Shown: positions 1 to 7,170 of the stretch, piece by piece | How the letters are laid out: each line of letters starts with the position of its first letter | Position numbering within the stretch: position 1 is the stretch's first letter | Origin: Chengkuizengella axinellae | GTDB taxonomy: Bacteria > Bacillota > Bacilli > Paenibacillales > KCTC-33759 | Assembly: GCF_030730905.1 (NCBI RefSeq) | Contig: NZ_JAVAMP010000010.1 | Location: 62,001 to 126,000, forward strand | DNA: 64,000 nt | Direction: 5' to 3' | The notes under the pieces: model-generated | Seen by the model: the letters and a program-made list of their open reading frames with translations, nothing else | What the model was told of the DNA's origin: nothing | Database searches by the model: none | Program-made: the position numbers and the translations under genes

Positions 1-1
1 G

Positions 2-652
2 GCATTTGGTGGTGCAATTGCAGATGTATTATTTGGTGAGGTAAATCCATGTGGTAAATTAGCAGAAACCTTTCCAAATCAGTTAAGCCATAATCCATCT
101 TATCTTCATTTCCCTGGTGAAGGAGATCGAGTTGAGTATAAGGAAGGGATTTTTGTTGGATACCGTTATTATGATACCAAACAAATTCAACCGTTGTTTC
201 CTTTTGGATACGGACTAAGTTATACCCATTTTGAATATTCAAATCTAAAAGTAAGCCATGAACAAATCAATGATAATGAAAGGATAGAAGTTCAAGTCAC
301 GGTGAGAAACACAGGTCATGTTCCTGGAAAGGAAATTGTTCAACTCTATATTAAGGATGTTAAAAGCTCAGTGGTTAGACCTGAACAGGAATTAAAGGCA
401 TTTGAAAAGATTGAACTTTATCCTGAAGAAGAAAAAGTTGTAACTTTTACACTAGATAAACGTGCATTTGCTTATTACGATATAGAGTTAGCAGATTGGT
501 ATGTTGAAAGTGGAGAATTCCAAATACGAATTGGGAAATCTTCTAGAGAGATTGCACTATCTGAAGCGGTTCAAGTACTATCAACAACAAAGAGGAAAGT
601 AAAAGAAATTACTAGAAATACTCTAATCGGTGATTGCCTCTGGATGCTCTAG
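2..652 (+). CDS. Glycoside hydrolase family 3 beta-glucosidase, C-terminal part (gene starts before the window)
   Basis: The reading frame is already open at base 2 and reads through typical GH3 C-terminal sequence: a segment ending the second GH3 domain (GKLAETFP, then [11 protein letters not shown], then [12 protein letters not shown]), followed by a fibronectin-III-like domain ([27 protein letters not shown]). GH3 enzymes remove beta-linked glucosyl or xylosyl residues from the ends of oligosaccharides. The catalytic aspartate lies in the missing N-terminal half, so substrate cannot be inferred. The frame stops at 652, but the usual GH3 tail continues in another frame (see 634-786). The apparent start at 194 is an internal TTG, not a real start. 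Confidence 0.9.
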   Translation, partial: AFGGAIADVLFGEVNPCGKLAETFPNQLSHNPSYLHFPGEGDRVEYKEGIFVGYRYYDTKQIQPLFPFGYGLSYTHFEYSNLKVSHEQINDNERIEVQVTVRNTGHVPGKEIVQLYIKDVKSSVVRPEQELKAFEKIELYPEEEKVVTFTLDKRAFAYYDIELADWYVESGEFQIRIGKSSREIALSEAVQVLSTTKRKVKEITRNTLIGDCLWML

Positions 653-786
653 AGGATAATCCTGAAATGATGGAAGCTATGATGAAGTATTTGCCTCTGA
701 GGGGGTTAGTCGCATTTAATGCTGATAAATTTTCGGAGGAAATGTTAAATCAGTTGATCGAAAAATTAAATCAGGCTGTTGTTTAA
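634..786 (+). pseudogene. Frameshifted tail of the GH3 gene
   Basis: After the stop at 652, the neighbouring frame (codon starts at positions 1 mod 3) reads [20 protein letters not shown] followed by a short helical tail, and ends with TAA at 784-786. A tail like this, after a TxxTLIGD-type segment, is common in GH3 beta-glucosidases, so it most likely belongs to the same protein. A single lost base (or two gained) between about 634 and 650 would explain it. The lesion only changes the last ~50 residues, so the enzyme may still be active. A sequencing error is also possible. Confidence 0.6.
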
Positions 787-803
787 AAAGAAAAGCTTGA
801 TCA

Positions 804-839
804 GTATAGGGCTGCCATTGTAGCCCTATACTTTTTTTT
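804..839 (+). terminator. Rho-independent terminator of the GH3 gene
   Basis: A perfect 10-bp stem (GTATAGGGCT / AGCCCTATAC) with an 8-nt loop is followed by eight T residues, 18 bases after the frameshifted stop codon. Confidence 0.93.
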
Positions 840-840
840 A

Positions 841-912
841 TCCCAAAAAGTGCAGAAAATGCAAGCAGATATCTCTGAGTACTATTTGGGGAACCCGAAT
901 CATAAGAAAGGT
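841..912 (+). repeat. Copy 1 of a ~70-nt structured repeat (second copy at 26617-26686)
   Basis: The stretch begins CCCAAAAAGTG, passes GAGTACTATTTGGGGAACCC and ends GAATCATAAGA. Bases CCCAAAAAGT can pair with ACTATTTGGG to form a closed hairpin. The same layout, with changed but still mostly pairing bases, is found upstream of comFA. Here it sits directly behind a terminator and just before the 3' end of a convergent gene, so it is not an obvious mRNA leader. Confidence 0.5.
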
Positions 913-926
913 TTGACCAACGCTTT

Positions 927-1694
927 CTACTTTTGCATCAGTGGAATCATGAGTTGAAAGAAATGATGATCAGCAGAATTAAATCGTTCCAGCTTCAAGC
1001 CTATAGGCAAAAAACCATACTTTTGAAGGAGCTGCATATAGTTGAAGCATAGAAATTCGTTATGTGCAGAACATTCCCAAATGGCAAAAAGGGAAGGTTT
1101 TATTTTTTCAATATAGACTTCTTCGTGTTGAGCTGTGTTGTGATTGTTGTTCTCATTTTCTAATAAAAAACCGATTTCACCTTTCATATGCTTTGACTTA
1201 GCATCAAGAGTTCTGACATAAATTTCTGGGTGAATTTTGTATCCCCATTTTTTTGCTAATTGGGCGTCTCTTTTCATTAGATGTTGGAAGGGATGTATTT
1301 TCCTAGGGACCGTATGTTTGAACCATAAAAATGTTCTCTCATTCTCCCATTTTGTGAGGTGTATATGATTTTCTTGCGCTGTCATTCCTCCTAAGTACTG
1401 CTTAGCAATTGTAATGGATGAAAGCTTTGCCTCAACTTCAGAACGCCATTTATGAATCAACTGCTGTTTTACTTGTTCATTGGCATCAAGAAAGTCACTA
1501 ATGTCTTGGATTGAAACATCAGCTTGGCGCAGAGAATGAATCATTAAAGCAGCTGATATTTGTTCTTCAGTATAAACTCTATATCCATTGTTTAGTCTTT
1601 CAGATGGACTCAAAAGATTTTTTCGATCATAATAACGAAGTGTACTAGGGGGCAATCCAGTCCTTGTTGAAAAAACATTGATTGTCATTGACAT
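927..1694 (-). CDS. MerR-family transcriptional regulator with GyrI-like effector domain
   Basis: The product is about 255 aa. The N-terminus is a MerR winged helix (FSTRTGLPPSTLRYYDRKNLL, then NGYRVYTEEQI), followed by a dimerisation helix and a C-terminal ~150-aa region resembling the GyrI-like effector-binding domain of BmrR/BltR-type multidrug sensors. Such proteins twist a promoter with an over-long spacer when a hydrophobic drug binds. I start the gene at ATG 1694, two bases after the stop of the upstream VOC gene; an in-frame TTG at 1718 would overlap that gene. The two genes form one operon. A classical MerR promoter with a 19-bp spacer precedes the operon (2572-2602), so the protein probably controls itself and the VOC gene. 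The ligand is unknown. Confidence 0.85.
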   Translation of the reverse strand: MSMTINVFSTRTGLPPSTLRYYDRKNLLSPSERLNNGYRVYTEEQISAALMIHSLRQADVSIQDISDFLDANEQVKQQLIHKWRSEVEAKLSSITIAKQYLGGMTAQENHIHLTKWENERTFLWFKHTVPRKIHPFQHLMKRDAQLAKKWGYKIHPEIYVRTLDAKSKHMKGEIGFLLENENNNHNTAQHEEVYIEKIKPSLFAIWECSAHNEFLCFNYMQLLQKYGFLPIGLKLERFNSADHHFFQLMIPLMQK

Positions 1695-1696
1695 TT

Positions 1697-2533
1697 TTAA
1701 AAGATTGGATACGACCAAACGTTTAATCGGTTGCCATCTGGATCAAAAAAATGAAATCCTGCAAACCCCTTTTCTGGTTCACCAGCAGTTTTAGACGTTT
1801 CGATTCCTTTTTCAGCTAGTAATTGATGGGTACTTCTGAATAATTCAGGTTTAACATAAAAATAAGTTCTAACTGAAGGATTGGACTTTTCGACCTTAGA
1901 TCCTTGTGGAATCGGTTCGAGCCATACATCATCAATATATTCTTTTTTAACTGCTTCCGCTCCATACTTAGATAGTTTAACATCCATTCGAGAATAGCCA
2001 TAAGGAAGCTCTTGATCAACTTTCTTCTTCATTCCGATAATGTCCTCATACCATGGTATAGCGTTGTCCAAATTTGTCACACCAATACGTGTATACCCAA
2101 ACCCTATCAATCTTGAATCTGGATAAAGTCCATCTTTTCTTGAATCTTCTGTGGCAGTGATTCTTGTATTTTCAAAACCATAAAAATCAAATGTTCTAAT
2201 GCCATTTGGAAGCTCCGTGATTTCAGAAACTTCAATGTCATGCTTTTGAAAATAAGCATAATTTGCTTCCAAATCAGCTAATCTGAATCCTAAACGAATA
2301 TGACCTTCAAACCCATCCTCTTGTTTAAAATGGTCAAATTTCGACTCAAATGATTTCAAAGTAACCTGCCCACCATCAGGTAGCGGGAAAAAAGCCTTTT
2401 TACCTAGAGGTGAGAGAATGACATCAGCACATTTCCATCCCATATGTTTGGAATACCATTCTATCCCTTCATCAAATTTATCCCAAGAAACCATAATAAA
2501 TCCTCCGTCACACTCAAAAACAGGTAATTTCAT
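1697..2533 (-). CDS. VOC-superfamily (glyoxalase/bleomycin-resistance fold) two-domain protein
   Basis: The 278-aa product has two consecutive VOC modules of ~130 aa: the first around FDEGIEWYSKHMGWKC, the second around YTRIGVTNLDNAIPWYEDII and ending HFFDPDGNRLNVW. This fold includes glyoxalases, extradiol dioxygenases and antibiotic-binding proteins; the exact activity cannot be read from sequence. ATG 2533 is preceded by GAGGAG at a good distance; an in-frame GTG at 2542 lies inside that ribosome binding site. It is the first gene of an operon with the MerR regulator, which suggests a role in binding or detoxifying the compound sensed by that regulator. Confidence 0.8.
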   Translation of the reverse strand: MKLPVFECDGGFIMVSWDKFDEGIEWYSKHMGWKCADVILSPLGKKAFFPLPDGGQVTLKSFESKFDHFKQEDGFEGHIRLGFRLADLEANYAYFQKHDIEVSEITELPNGIRTFDFYGFENTRITATEDSRKDGLYPDSRLIGFGYTRIGVTNLDNAIPWYEDIIGMKKKVDQELPYGYSRMDVKLSKYGAEAVKKEYIDDVWLEPIPQGSKVEKSNPSVRTYFYVKPELFRSTHQLLAEKGIETSKTAGEPEKGFAGFHFFDPDGNRLNVWSYPIF

Positions 2534-2571
2534 TATAATCACTCCTCTTTCATGAAAATATATCCATCTCT

Positions 2572-2602
2572 ATCATAAAGGTTAAACCTGGTTTAAGGTC
2601 AA
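2572..2602 (-). promoter_or_regulatory. MerR-type promoter of the VOC-MerR operon
   Basis: Read on the minus strand: TTGACC, a 19-bp spacer, then TATGAT. The spacer holds an imperfect dyad (CCTTAAACC a GGTTTAACC). A 19-bp spacer containing a dyad is the hallmark of promoters activated by MerR-family proteins, and this one lies about 40 bp upstream of the operon that encodes such a protein. Confidence 0.85.
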
Positions 2603-2665
2603 GCGAAATTTCATTTTTATCTAAAAATTATTTTTAAATTGTATTTGTACAACTTATTATACTAG

Positions 2666-2694
2666 TTGACAAAATATAGTTGTCAGAATATTCT
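2666..2694 (+). promoter_or_regulatory. trpB promoter with overlapping palindrome
   Basis: TTGACA (2666-2671), a 17-bp spacer and TATTCT (2689-2694) form a sigma-A-type promoter. The inverted repeat TGACAA-N7-TTGTCA (2667-2685) covers the -35 box and spacer, the position expected for a repressor operator. No T-box or TRAP-site array was recognised between it and trpB. Confidence 0.6.
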
Positions 2695-2749
2695 TTTAAT
2701 ATATTCATTTATTTTTTAATATCTTTATACAGTTGAGAGGAGGATTTAG

Positions 2750-3910
2750 ATGAGTGAAGTTAGAACAGAAGCAGGTTATTTTGGTCAATTTGGTGGGAGT
2801 TTTGTTCCCCCTGAATTACAGGAAGTATTGGATTATTTAGCAGAACAATTTTTAAAATACAAGGATGATCCAGTATTCAATGAAGAATTTAAATATTATT
2901 TAAAAGAGTATGTGGGTCGTGAAAATCCTCTAACGTATGCAGAACGTTTAACTGAACATCTTGGTGGTGCTAAAGTTTATTTAAAACGAGAAGATTTAAA
3001 TCATACAGGTGCTCATAAAATTAATAATGTTATAGGTCAAATATTGTTGGCTAAAAGAATGGGGGCAAAACGTGTCATAGCAGAGACTGGAGCAGGTCAG
3101 CATGGGGTAGCAACGGCTACAGCATGTGCAATGTTTGGCATGGATTGTGTTATTTACATGGGTGCAGAGGACACAAGAAGGCAAGCATTAAATGTATTTA
3201 GAATGGAACTCTTAGGTGCAGAAGTTATCTCCGTACATAAAGGACAAGGCCGCCTAAAGGATGCTGTTGATGAAGCATTGGGAGATTTGGTGCAAAACTA
3301 TCAAAATACATTCTATTTATTAGGATCTGCTGTAGGTCCTCATCCATTTCCAACTATGGTCAAACATTTTCAATCTATTATTAGTGAAGAATCAAAACGA
3401 CAAATTTATGAAAAAGAAGGTCGATTGCCTGATGCGGTGATTGCATGTGTTGGTGGTGGATCAAATGCTATTGGAGCTTATGCACATTATCTCGAAGAAC
3501 CTTCCGTCCGTATTATTGGAATAGAACCAGATCAGGCAGCTACTTTATCAGAGGGAGTGCCATCAAAGCTTCATGGATTTAAATGTTTGGTTCTTTTAGA
3601 CGATGAGGGTAATCCAAAACCGACATATTCTATTGCGGCAGGATTAGACTATCCAGGTATTGGTCCAGAGCATAGTGATTTGAAGGAGTCTGGACGAGCA
3701 GAATACTATACGGTGACCAATGAAGAAGTATTGGAAGCGTTCCAAGTATTGTCAAAAACAGATGGGATCATACCGGCTTTGGAAAGTGCACACGCGGTTG
3801 CATATACAATGAAAATAGCACCAACTATGGACAAAGACCAGATTCTCATTGTCAACTTATCTGGTCGAGGTGATAAAGATGTTGAGCAAGTATTTCAAAT
3901 GTTGAAATAA
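2750..3910 (+). CDS. trpB: Tryptophan synthase beta chain
   Basis: The 386-aa product condenses indole (normally passed from TrpA) with L-serine to make L-tryptophan, using pyridoxal phosphate. The Schiff-base lysine is K90 in HTGAHKIN; the phosphate-binding glycine loop is [10 protein letters not shown]; the GAGQHGVA and SGRGDKD motifs are intact. The ATG follows GAGAGGAGG. The gene stands alone: no trpA, trpC or other trp gene is in the window, and both neighbours are unrelated. The N-terminus ([14 protein letters not shown]) is slightly unlike the common GGRYVPE form, but the overall length is normal. It may be an extra indole-scavenging copy or the sole TrpB; this cannot be decided here. 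Confidence 0.93.
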   Translation: MSEVRTEAGYFGQFGGSFVPPELQEVLDYLAEQFLKYKDDPVFNEEFKYYLKEYVGRENPLTYAERLTEHLGGAKVYLKREDLNHTGAHKINNVIGQILLAKRMGAKRVIAETGAGQHGVATATACAMFGMDCVIYMGAEDTRRQALNVFRMELLGAEVISVHKGQGRLKDAVDEALGDLVQNYQNTFYLLGSAVGPHPFPTMVKHFQSIISEESKRQIYEKEGRLPDAVIACVGGGSNAIGAYAHYLEEPSVRIIGIEPDQAATLSEGVPSKLHGFKCLVLLDDEGNPKPTYSIAAGLDYPGIGPEHSDLKESGRAEYYTVTNEEVLEAFQVLSKTDGIIPALESAHAVAYTMKIAPTMDKDQILIVNLSGRGDKDVEQVFQMLK

Positions 3911-3924
3911 AGTATATGTCCGAT

Positions 3925-3993
3925 AGGGACAAGTGGGTACAGCAGGATTGGCGCGTTTCTCTAACAAGAGATGCGTCTTTCTTTTTTTCTTGG
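3925..3993 (+). terminator. trpB terminator, with a T-box-like 3' segment
   Basis: An imperfect hairpin (GCGCGTTTCTC, loop TAACAA, GAGATGCGTC) is followed by a T-rich run at 3979-3988. The bases just before it (AAGTGGGTACAGCAGG, 3931-3946) resemble the conserved T-box stretch AAGGGTGGTACCGCG, and the order of parts matches a T-box antiterminator/terminator. No specifier stem is present because trpB coding sequence lies directly upstream. It works at least as a terminator; a degraded T-box is a guess. Confidence 0.5.
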
Positions 3994-4086
3994 AATAACT
4001 ATAAAAAAATAAGTGTTCATTTTTCGTGTTCTCTATTTCAATAAATCTTCTATAATTTCAATATAAACAAGTAAAGGAGAAATATA

Positions 4087-4122
4087 ATGAAAACTTGTAA
4101 AAAAGTAAGGGTTTTTAGATAA
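4087..4122 (+). CDS. Possible 11-codon ORF upstream of ada
   Basis: An ATG with a good ribosome binding site (AAAGGAG) begins a reading frame for MKTCKKVRVFR and a stop. It may be a leader peptide, the remains of a longer gene, or chance. It is the only coding-like signal in the 333-base gap between trpB and ada, which otherwise holds the trpB terminator and AT-rich sequence. Confidence 0.2.
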   Translation: MKTCKKVRVFR

Positions 4123-4243
4123 TTACATCGTAAAGAGATACAAACCTTGATAAGTTTTATGAAGTTGTTATCTTAAATCATTTATACAGCTATCTGAAGA
4201 ATGATCAAATCAAATTTTAATGACCTAAAATGAGGGATGCCGA

Positions 4244-5293
4244 ATGATTAATGATGAAACTTTAAAAGAAAAGTATTACAAAGCATTGTTAGAAAGAAAT
4301 TCAAATTATGATGGTATTTTCTTTGCAGGAATAACGACGACGGGAGTTTTTTGTCATGCGACTTGCCCAGCAAGAAAACCTAAATATGAAAATTGTAATT
4401 TTTATAAAACAGCTGAAGAAGCACTTTTATCTGGGTTTCGCCCTTGTAAAAGATGTCATCCAATGTCCTATCCTAAAGAAATATCTCCACTAGTACATCA
4501 AATGATACATCTTGTTGAGGAAAATCCAGAAAAAAGGTGGAAAGATTCCGATTTCTCAGACCTAGGAATTCACGCAGCTACTGCTAGAAGACAATTTAAA
4601 AAAGTCTATGGAATGACATTTGTACAATATGCAAGGGCTAGAAGAATGGGGCTTGCTTTGAAATCCATAAGAACAGGAGAGAAAATAATCAATGCTCAAA
4701 TAGATGTAGGATATGACTCGTCTAGTGGATTCCGTGATGCATTTTCCAATATCATGGGTAATGCACCTATTAATTCTCAAAAAGTAAAAATCCTTTATGC
4801 AAGCTGGATAGATACTAAATTAGGACCGATGGTAAGTATAGTAGATGACGAATCTTTATATTTACTTGAATTTGTTGATCGCAGAGGGTTGGAAAGAGAA
4901 GTTGAACGCATGCGTAATAAATTAAATGCTTCAATTATTCCAGGGAAAACTAAAATTTCAGAACAAATTGAAAATGAATTGAAACATTATTTTACTAACA
5001 GACTTAAAAAATTTGAAACGCCTATTATATTTTTTGGTTCTGATTTTCAAAAATCTGTATGGAACGAGTTGTTAAAAATTGAAATAGGAAACACCACTTC
5101 TTATAAGGAATTAGCGACTTTATTGAATAATCCAAGATCTGTCCGAGCAGTTGGTAATGCCAATGGAGCAAATCAATTATCGATCATAGTACCATGTCAT
5201 AGAGTCATTCAATCTGATGGAGAACTAGGTGGTTATGGTGGAGGACTCGAAAGAAAAAATTGGTTGCTTAATCACGAAAAGTTGTATAAATAA
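4244..5293 (+). CDS. ada: Bifunctional Ada: DNA phosphotriester sensor/AraC regulator fused to O6-methylguanine-DNA methyltransferase
   Basis: The 349-aa protein has the three Ada modules in order. Residues ~1-80 form the zinc-binding methylphosphotriester domain with ligand cysteines C37, C41, C68 and C71. Residues ~85-185 form an AraC-type helix-turn-helix region. Residues ~190-349 form the suicide methyltransferase with the acceptor in IIVPCHRVI (C318). Methyl transfer to the first cysteine turns such proteins into activators of the adaptive response to alkylation damage; the C-terminal cysteine repairs O6-methylguanine. In Bacillus subtilis these roles are split between AdaA and AdaB; here they are fused as in Escherichia coli. 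No alkA or second ada gene is adjacent, so the gene is probably autoregulated on its own. Confidence 0.95.
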   Translation: MINDETLKEKYYKALLERNSNYDGIFFAGITTTGVFCHATCPARKPKYENCNFYKTAEEALLSGFRPCKRCHPMSYPKEISPLVHQMIHLVEENPEKRWKDSDFSDLGIHAATARRQFKKVYGMTFVQYARARRMGLALKSIRTGEKIINAQIDVGYDSSSGFRDAFSNIMGNAPINSQKVKILYASWIDTKLGPMVSIVDDESLYLLEFVDRRGLEREVERMRNKLNASIIPGKTKISEQIENELKHYFTNRLKKFETPIIFFGSDFQKSVWNELLKIEIGNTTSYKELATLLNNPRSVRAVGNANGANQLSIIVPCHRVIQSDGELGGYGGGLERKNWLLNHEKLYK

Positions 5294-5295
5294 TT

Positions 5296-5532
5296 TTAGA
5301 AATAAGTACGGTTATCTGATTTAAAGAGAGAAAGTGGAGATTTAACACAATGTTCTCTTAAATATATAGACATGAGAATGAAGGGAATGGTAGAGGTTTG
5401 AATCCAATATGTAAAAAAATAAAGGGAATTAAAGGTCTTATTGGCTCCCGATTTATCACCTTTGTGGTTTAACCAAGATATAAGACCCTTATATTCCTCT
5501 ATATAGTAGTATAGTAGTTCCAATGTTTTCAT
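5296..5532 (-). CDS. Doubtful small ORF downstream of fabF
   Basis: A 78-codon frame, rich in aromatic residues (LLYYYIEEYKG, YFFTYWIQ), ends directly beside the ada stop and starts 26 bases after fabF. There is no convincing ribosome binding site before its ATG, and I recognise no family. The frame stays open upstream into the fabF 3' end. It may be an unexpressed frame or the remnant of a lost gene. Confidence 0.2.
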   Translation of the reverse strand: MKTLELLYYYIEEYKGLISWLNHKGDKSGANKTFNSLYFFTYWIQTSTIPFILMSIYLREHCVKSPLSLFKSDNRTYF

Positions 5533-5558
5533 TTGAGAATCATCTTGTAAATATGTTT

Positions 5559-6791
5559 CTAGCTGTATTTTTTCATGGCGATTACAGCATTATGTCCGCC
5601 AAAACCAAAACCATTGGATAAAGCGATGTTGATAGATGTTTCAATTGCTTCATTGGGAACACAGTTTAAATCACATTCAGGATCTGGGTTTTCATAGTTA
5701 ATGGTAGCAGGCGCAATATTCTCAGAGATGCTCTTCAATGTAATAATGGCTTCTACTCCTCCTGCTGCACCAAACATATGACCCGTCATGGATTTCGTTG
5801 CACTTACTTTTAGATTGTATGCATGATCGCCAAAAACAGATTTGATGGCTTTTGTTTCTGATCGATCTCCTTCAGGCGTGCTGGTTGCATGTGTATTTAT
5901 ATAATCTACGTCCTCTGACTGAATTCCTCCCATATCCATGGCGATTTTCATGGCATTGGCTGCTCCTTCGTAATCAGGAGTTGTAATATGATGAGCATCA
6001 GTGGTTGCCCCATAACCAACAATTTCCCCTAAGATCGTAGCTCCACGTTTTTTTGCATGTTCATATTCCTCAAGAAATAGTGCGCCTGCTCCCTCGGACA
6101 TCACAAAACCATCCCTTGTTGCATCAAATGGGCGACTTGCTGTTGTTGGTGTTTCATTTTGAGTAGACATGGCTTTCATTCTTGAAAAACCAGCAAAAGC
6201 TAAAGGATTGATCGTAGCTTCAGCTCCTCCTGCTAAGATAGCATCAGAATATCCGTTTTGAATATTTAGAAATGCTTCTCCAATCGCTTGGTTTCCAGTT
6301 GCACATGCAGATACAGGAGAAAAGCTAGGTCCTCTAAAACCTGTTTTAATTGAAATAATTCCCGTAGCCATATTGCTGATCATCATCGGAATCATAAATG
6401 GAGATACTCGTCTAGGTCCCCTATCTAACATCGCACTATGATTGTCTAGCAATGTGTTTAATCCTCCAATCCCAGATCCCATGTAAACTCCGACTCTTTG
6501 TTTGTTTATTTTTTCCATATCTAAATTTGCTTGAGTTAGTGCTTGTTTTGTAGCAGCATACGCATATTGAACAAATAAATCATACTTTTGCATCTCTTTT
6601 GCATCGAAATATTCCTCAGCAGAGAAATCTTCGACCAACCCACCAATTTGGGTGTTTATACCTTTAAATTTCTCAGTGTCCAATTTGCTGATTCCAGATT
6701 TTCCTTGTTTAATATTTTCCCAGAATGTATCTATATTATTTCCTAAAGGTGACACGATACCATAACCTGTAACTACAACTCTACGTTTCAT
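5559..6791 (-). CDS. fabF: Beta-ketoacyl-ACP synthase II (FabF family)
   Basis: The 410-aa condensing enzyme elongates acyl-ACP with malonyl-ACP during fatty acid synthesis in the cytoplasm. The thiolase-fold Cys-His-His triad is complete: C163 (SACATG), H301 (NTHATSTPEGD) and H338 (KSMTGHMFGAAG), the spacing found in genuine FabF. The C-terminus ends in a normal GFGFGGHN loop. It stands alone, without acpP or fabG beside it, so it may be a second FabF. Upstream lies a FapR-like operator over the promoter region (6922-6954), which would tie expression to malonyl-CoA level. The long leader (~125 nt) shows no other clear structure. Confidence 0.93.
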   Translation of the reverse strand: MKRRVVVTGYGIVSPLGNNIDTFWENIKQGKSGISKLDTEKFKGINTQIGGLVEDFSAEEYFDAKEMQKYDLFVQYAYAATKQALTQANLDMEKINKQRVGVYMGSGIGGLNTLLDNHSAMLDRGPRRVSPFMIPMMISNMATGIISIKTGFRGPSFSPVSACATGNQAIGEAFLNIQNGYSDAILAGGAEATINPLAFAGFSRMKAMSTQNETPTTASRPFDATRDGFVMSEGAGALFLEEYEHAKKRGATILGEIVGYGATTDAHHITTPDYEGAANAMKIAMDMGGIQSEDVDYINTHATSTPEGDRSETKAIKSVFGDHAYNLKVSATKSMTGHMFGAAGGVEAIITLKSISENIAPATINYENPDPECDLNCVPNEAIETSINIALSNGFGFGGHNAVIAMKKYS

Positions 6792-6921
6792 TTATTCTCC
6801 TACTTTCTTTTTATTCTCAATGGAAGGCTGTCATATCCATTTCAAGGTTAACTTTAGGTTGTCGATTTCTACAATTTATATTGCGTATTATTTTTACGGT
6901 TTTACTAATGATCTGTATATT

Positions 6922-6954
6922 ATTATACCACTTAGTATTAGAACTTGGTACTAA
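6922..6954 (-). promoter_or_regulatory. FapR-like operator and -10 box of fabF
   Basis: On the minus strand TTAGTACCAAGTTCTAA (6938-6954) differs at one base of the arms from the FapR dyad TTAGTAC-N3-GTACTAA, and is followed by TATAAT (6922-6927). FapR represses lipid genes and is released by malonyl-CoA. The site lies where it would block RNA polymerase. The 379-base gap 6792-7170 otherwise holds the upstream repeats of the next gene. Confidence 0.7.
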
Positions 6955-7077
6955 ATTAATGCATTTCTGTATATTTAAATGCGAATTGTCTGTACTCCAT
7001 TGTAACCCTTTGCCTTGAAAAAGAGAATAAAATAGACATAATTAAATTTGGAATAATATTTTCTTTTTAACAATATG

Positions 7078-7110
7078 TAATCAGTTTGTAACTCTTTGTC
7101 ACCCTTTATA
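7078..7110 (+). promoter_or_regulatory. Triple 10-bp direct repeat upstream of the DUF3298 gene, shared with 21180-21202
   Basis: GTAACTCTTTGTCACC (from 7088) contains two copies of a TTTGTnAC unit 10 bp apart, with a third, weaker copy on each side. The same arrangement is found 73 bp upstream of the secreted glycosidase gene at 21253. On the opposite strand the repeats read TGACA-N5-TTACA, similar to PhoP-type boxes. Confidence 0.45.
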
Positions 7111-7170
7111 AAAAAGAACAAGTTATGATAGTCATATAAACAAAAACAAATCTAACAGGAGTGAACATAA

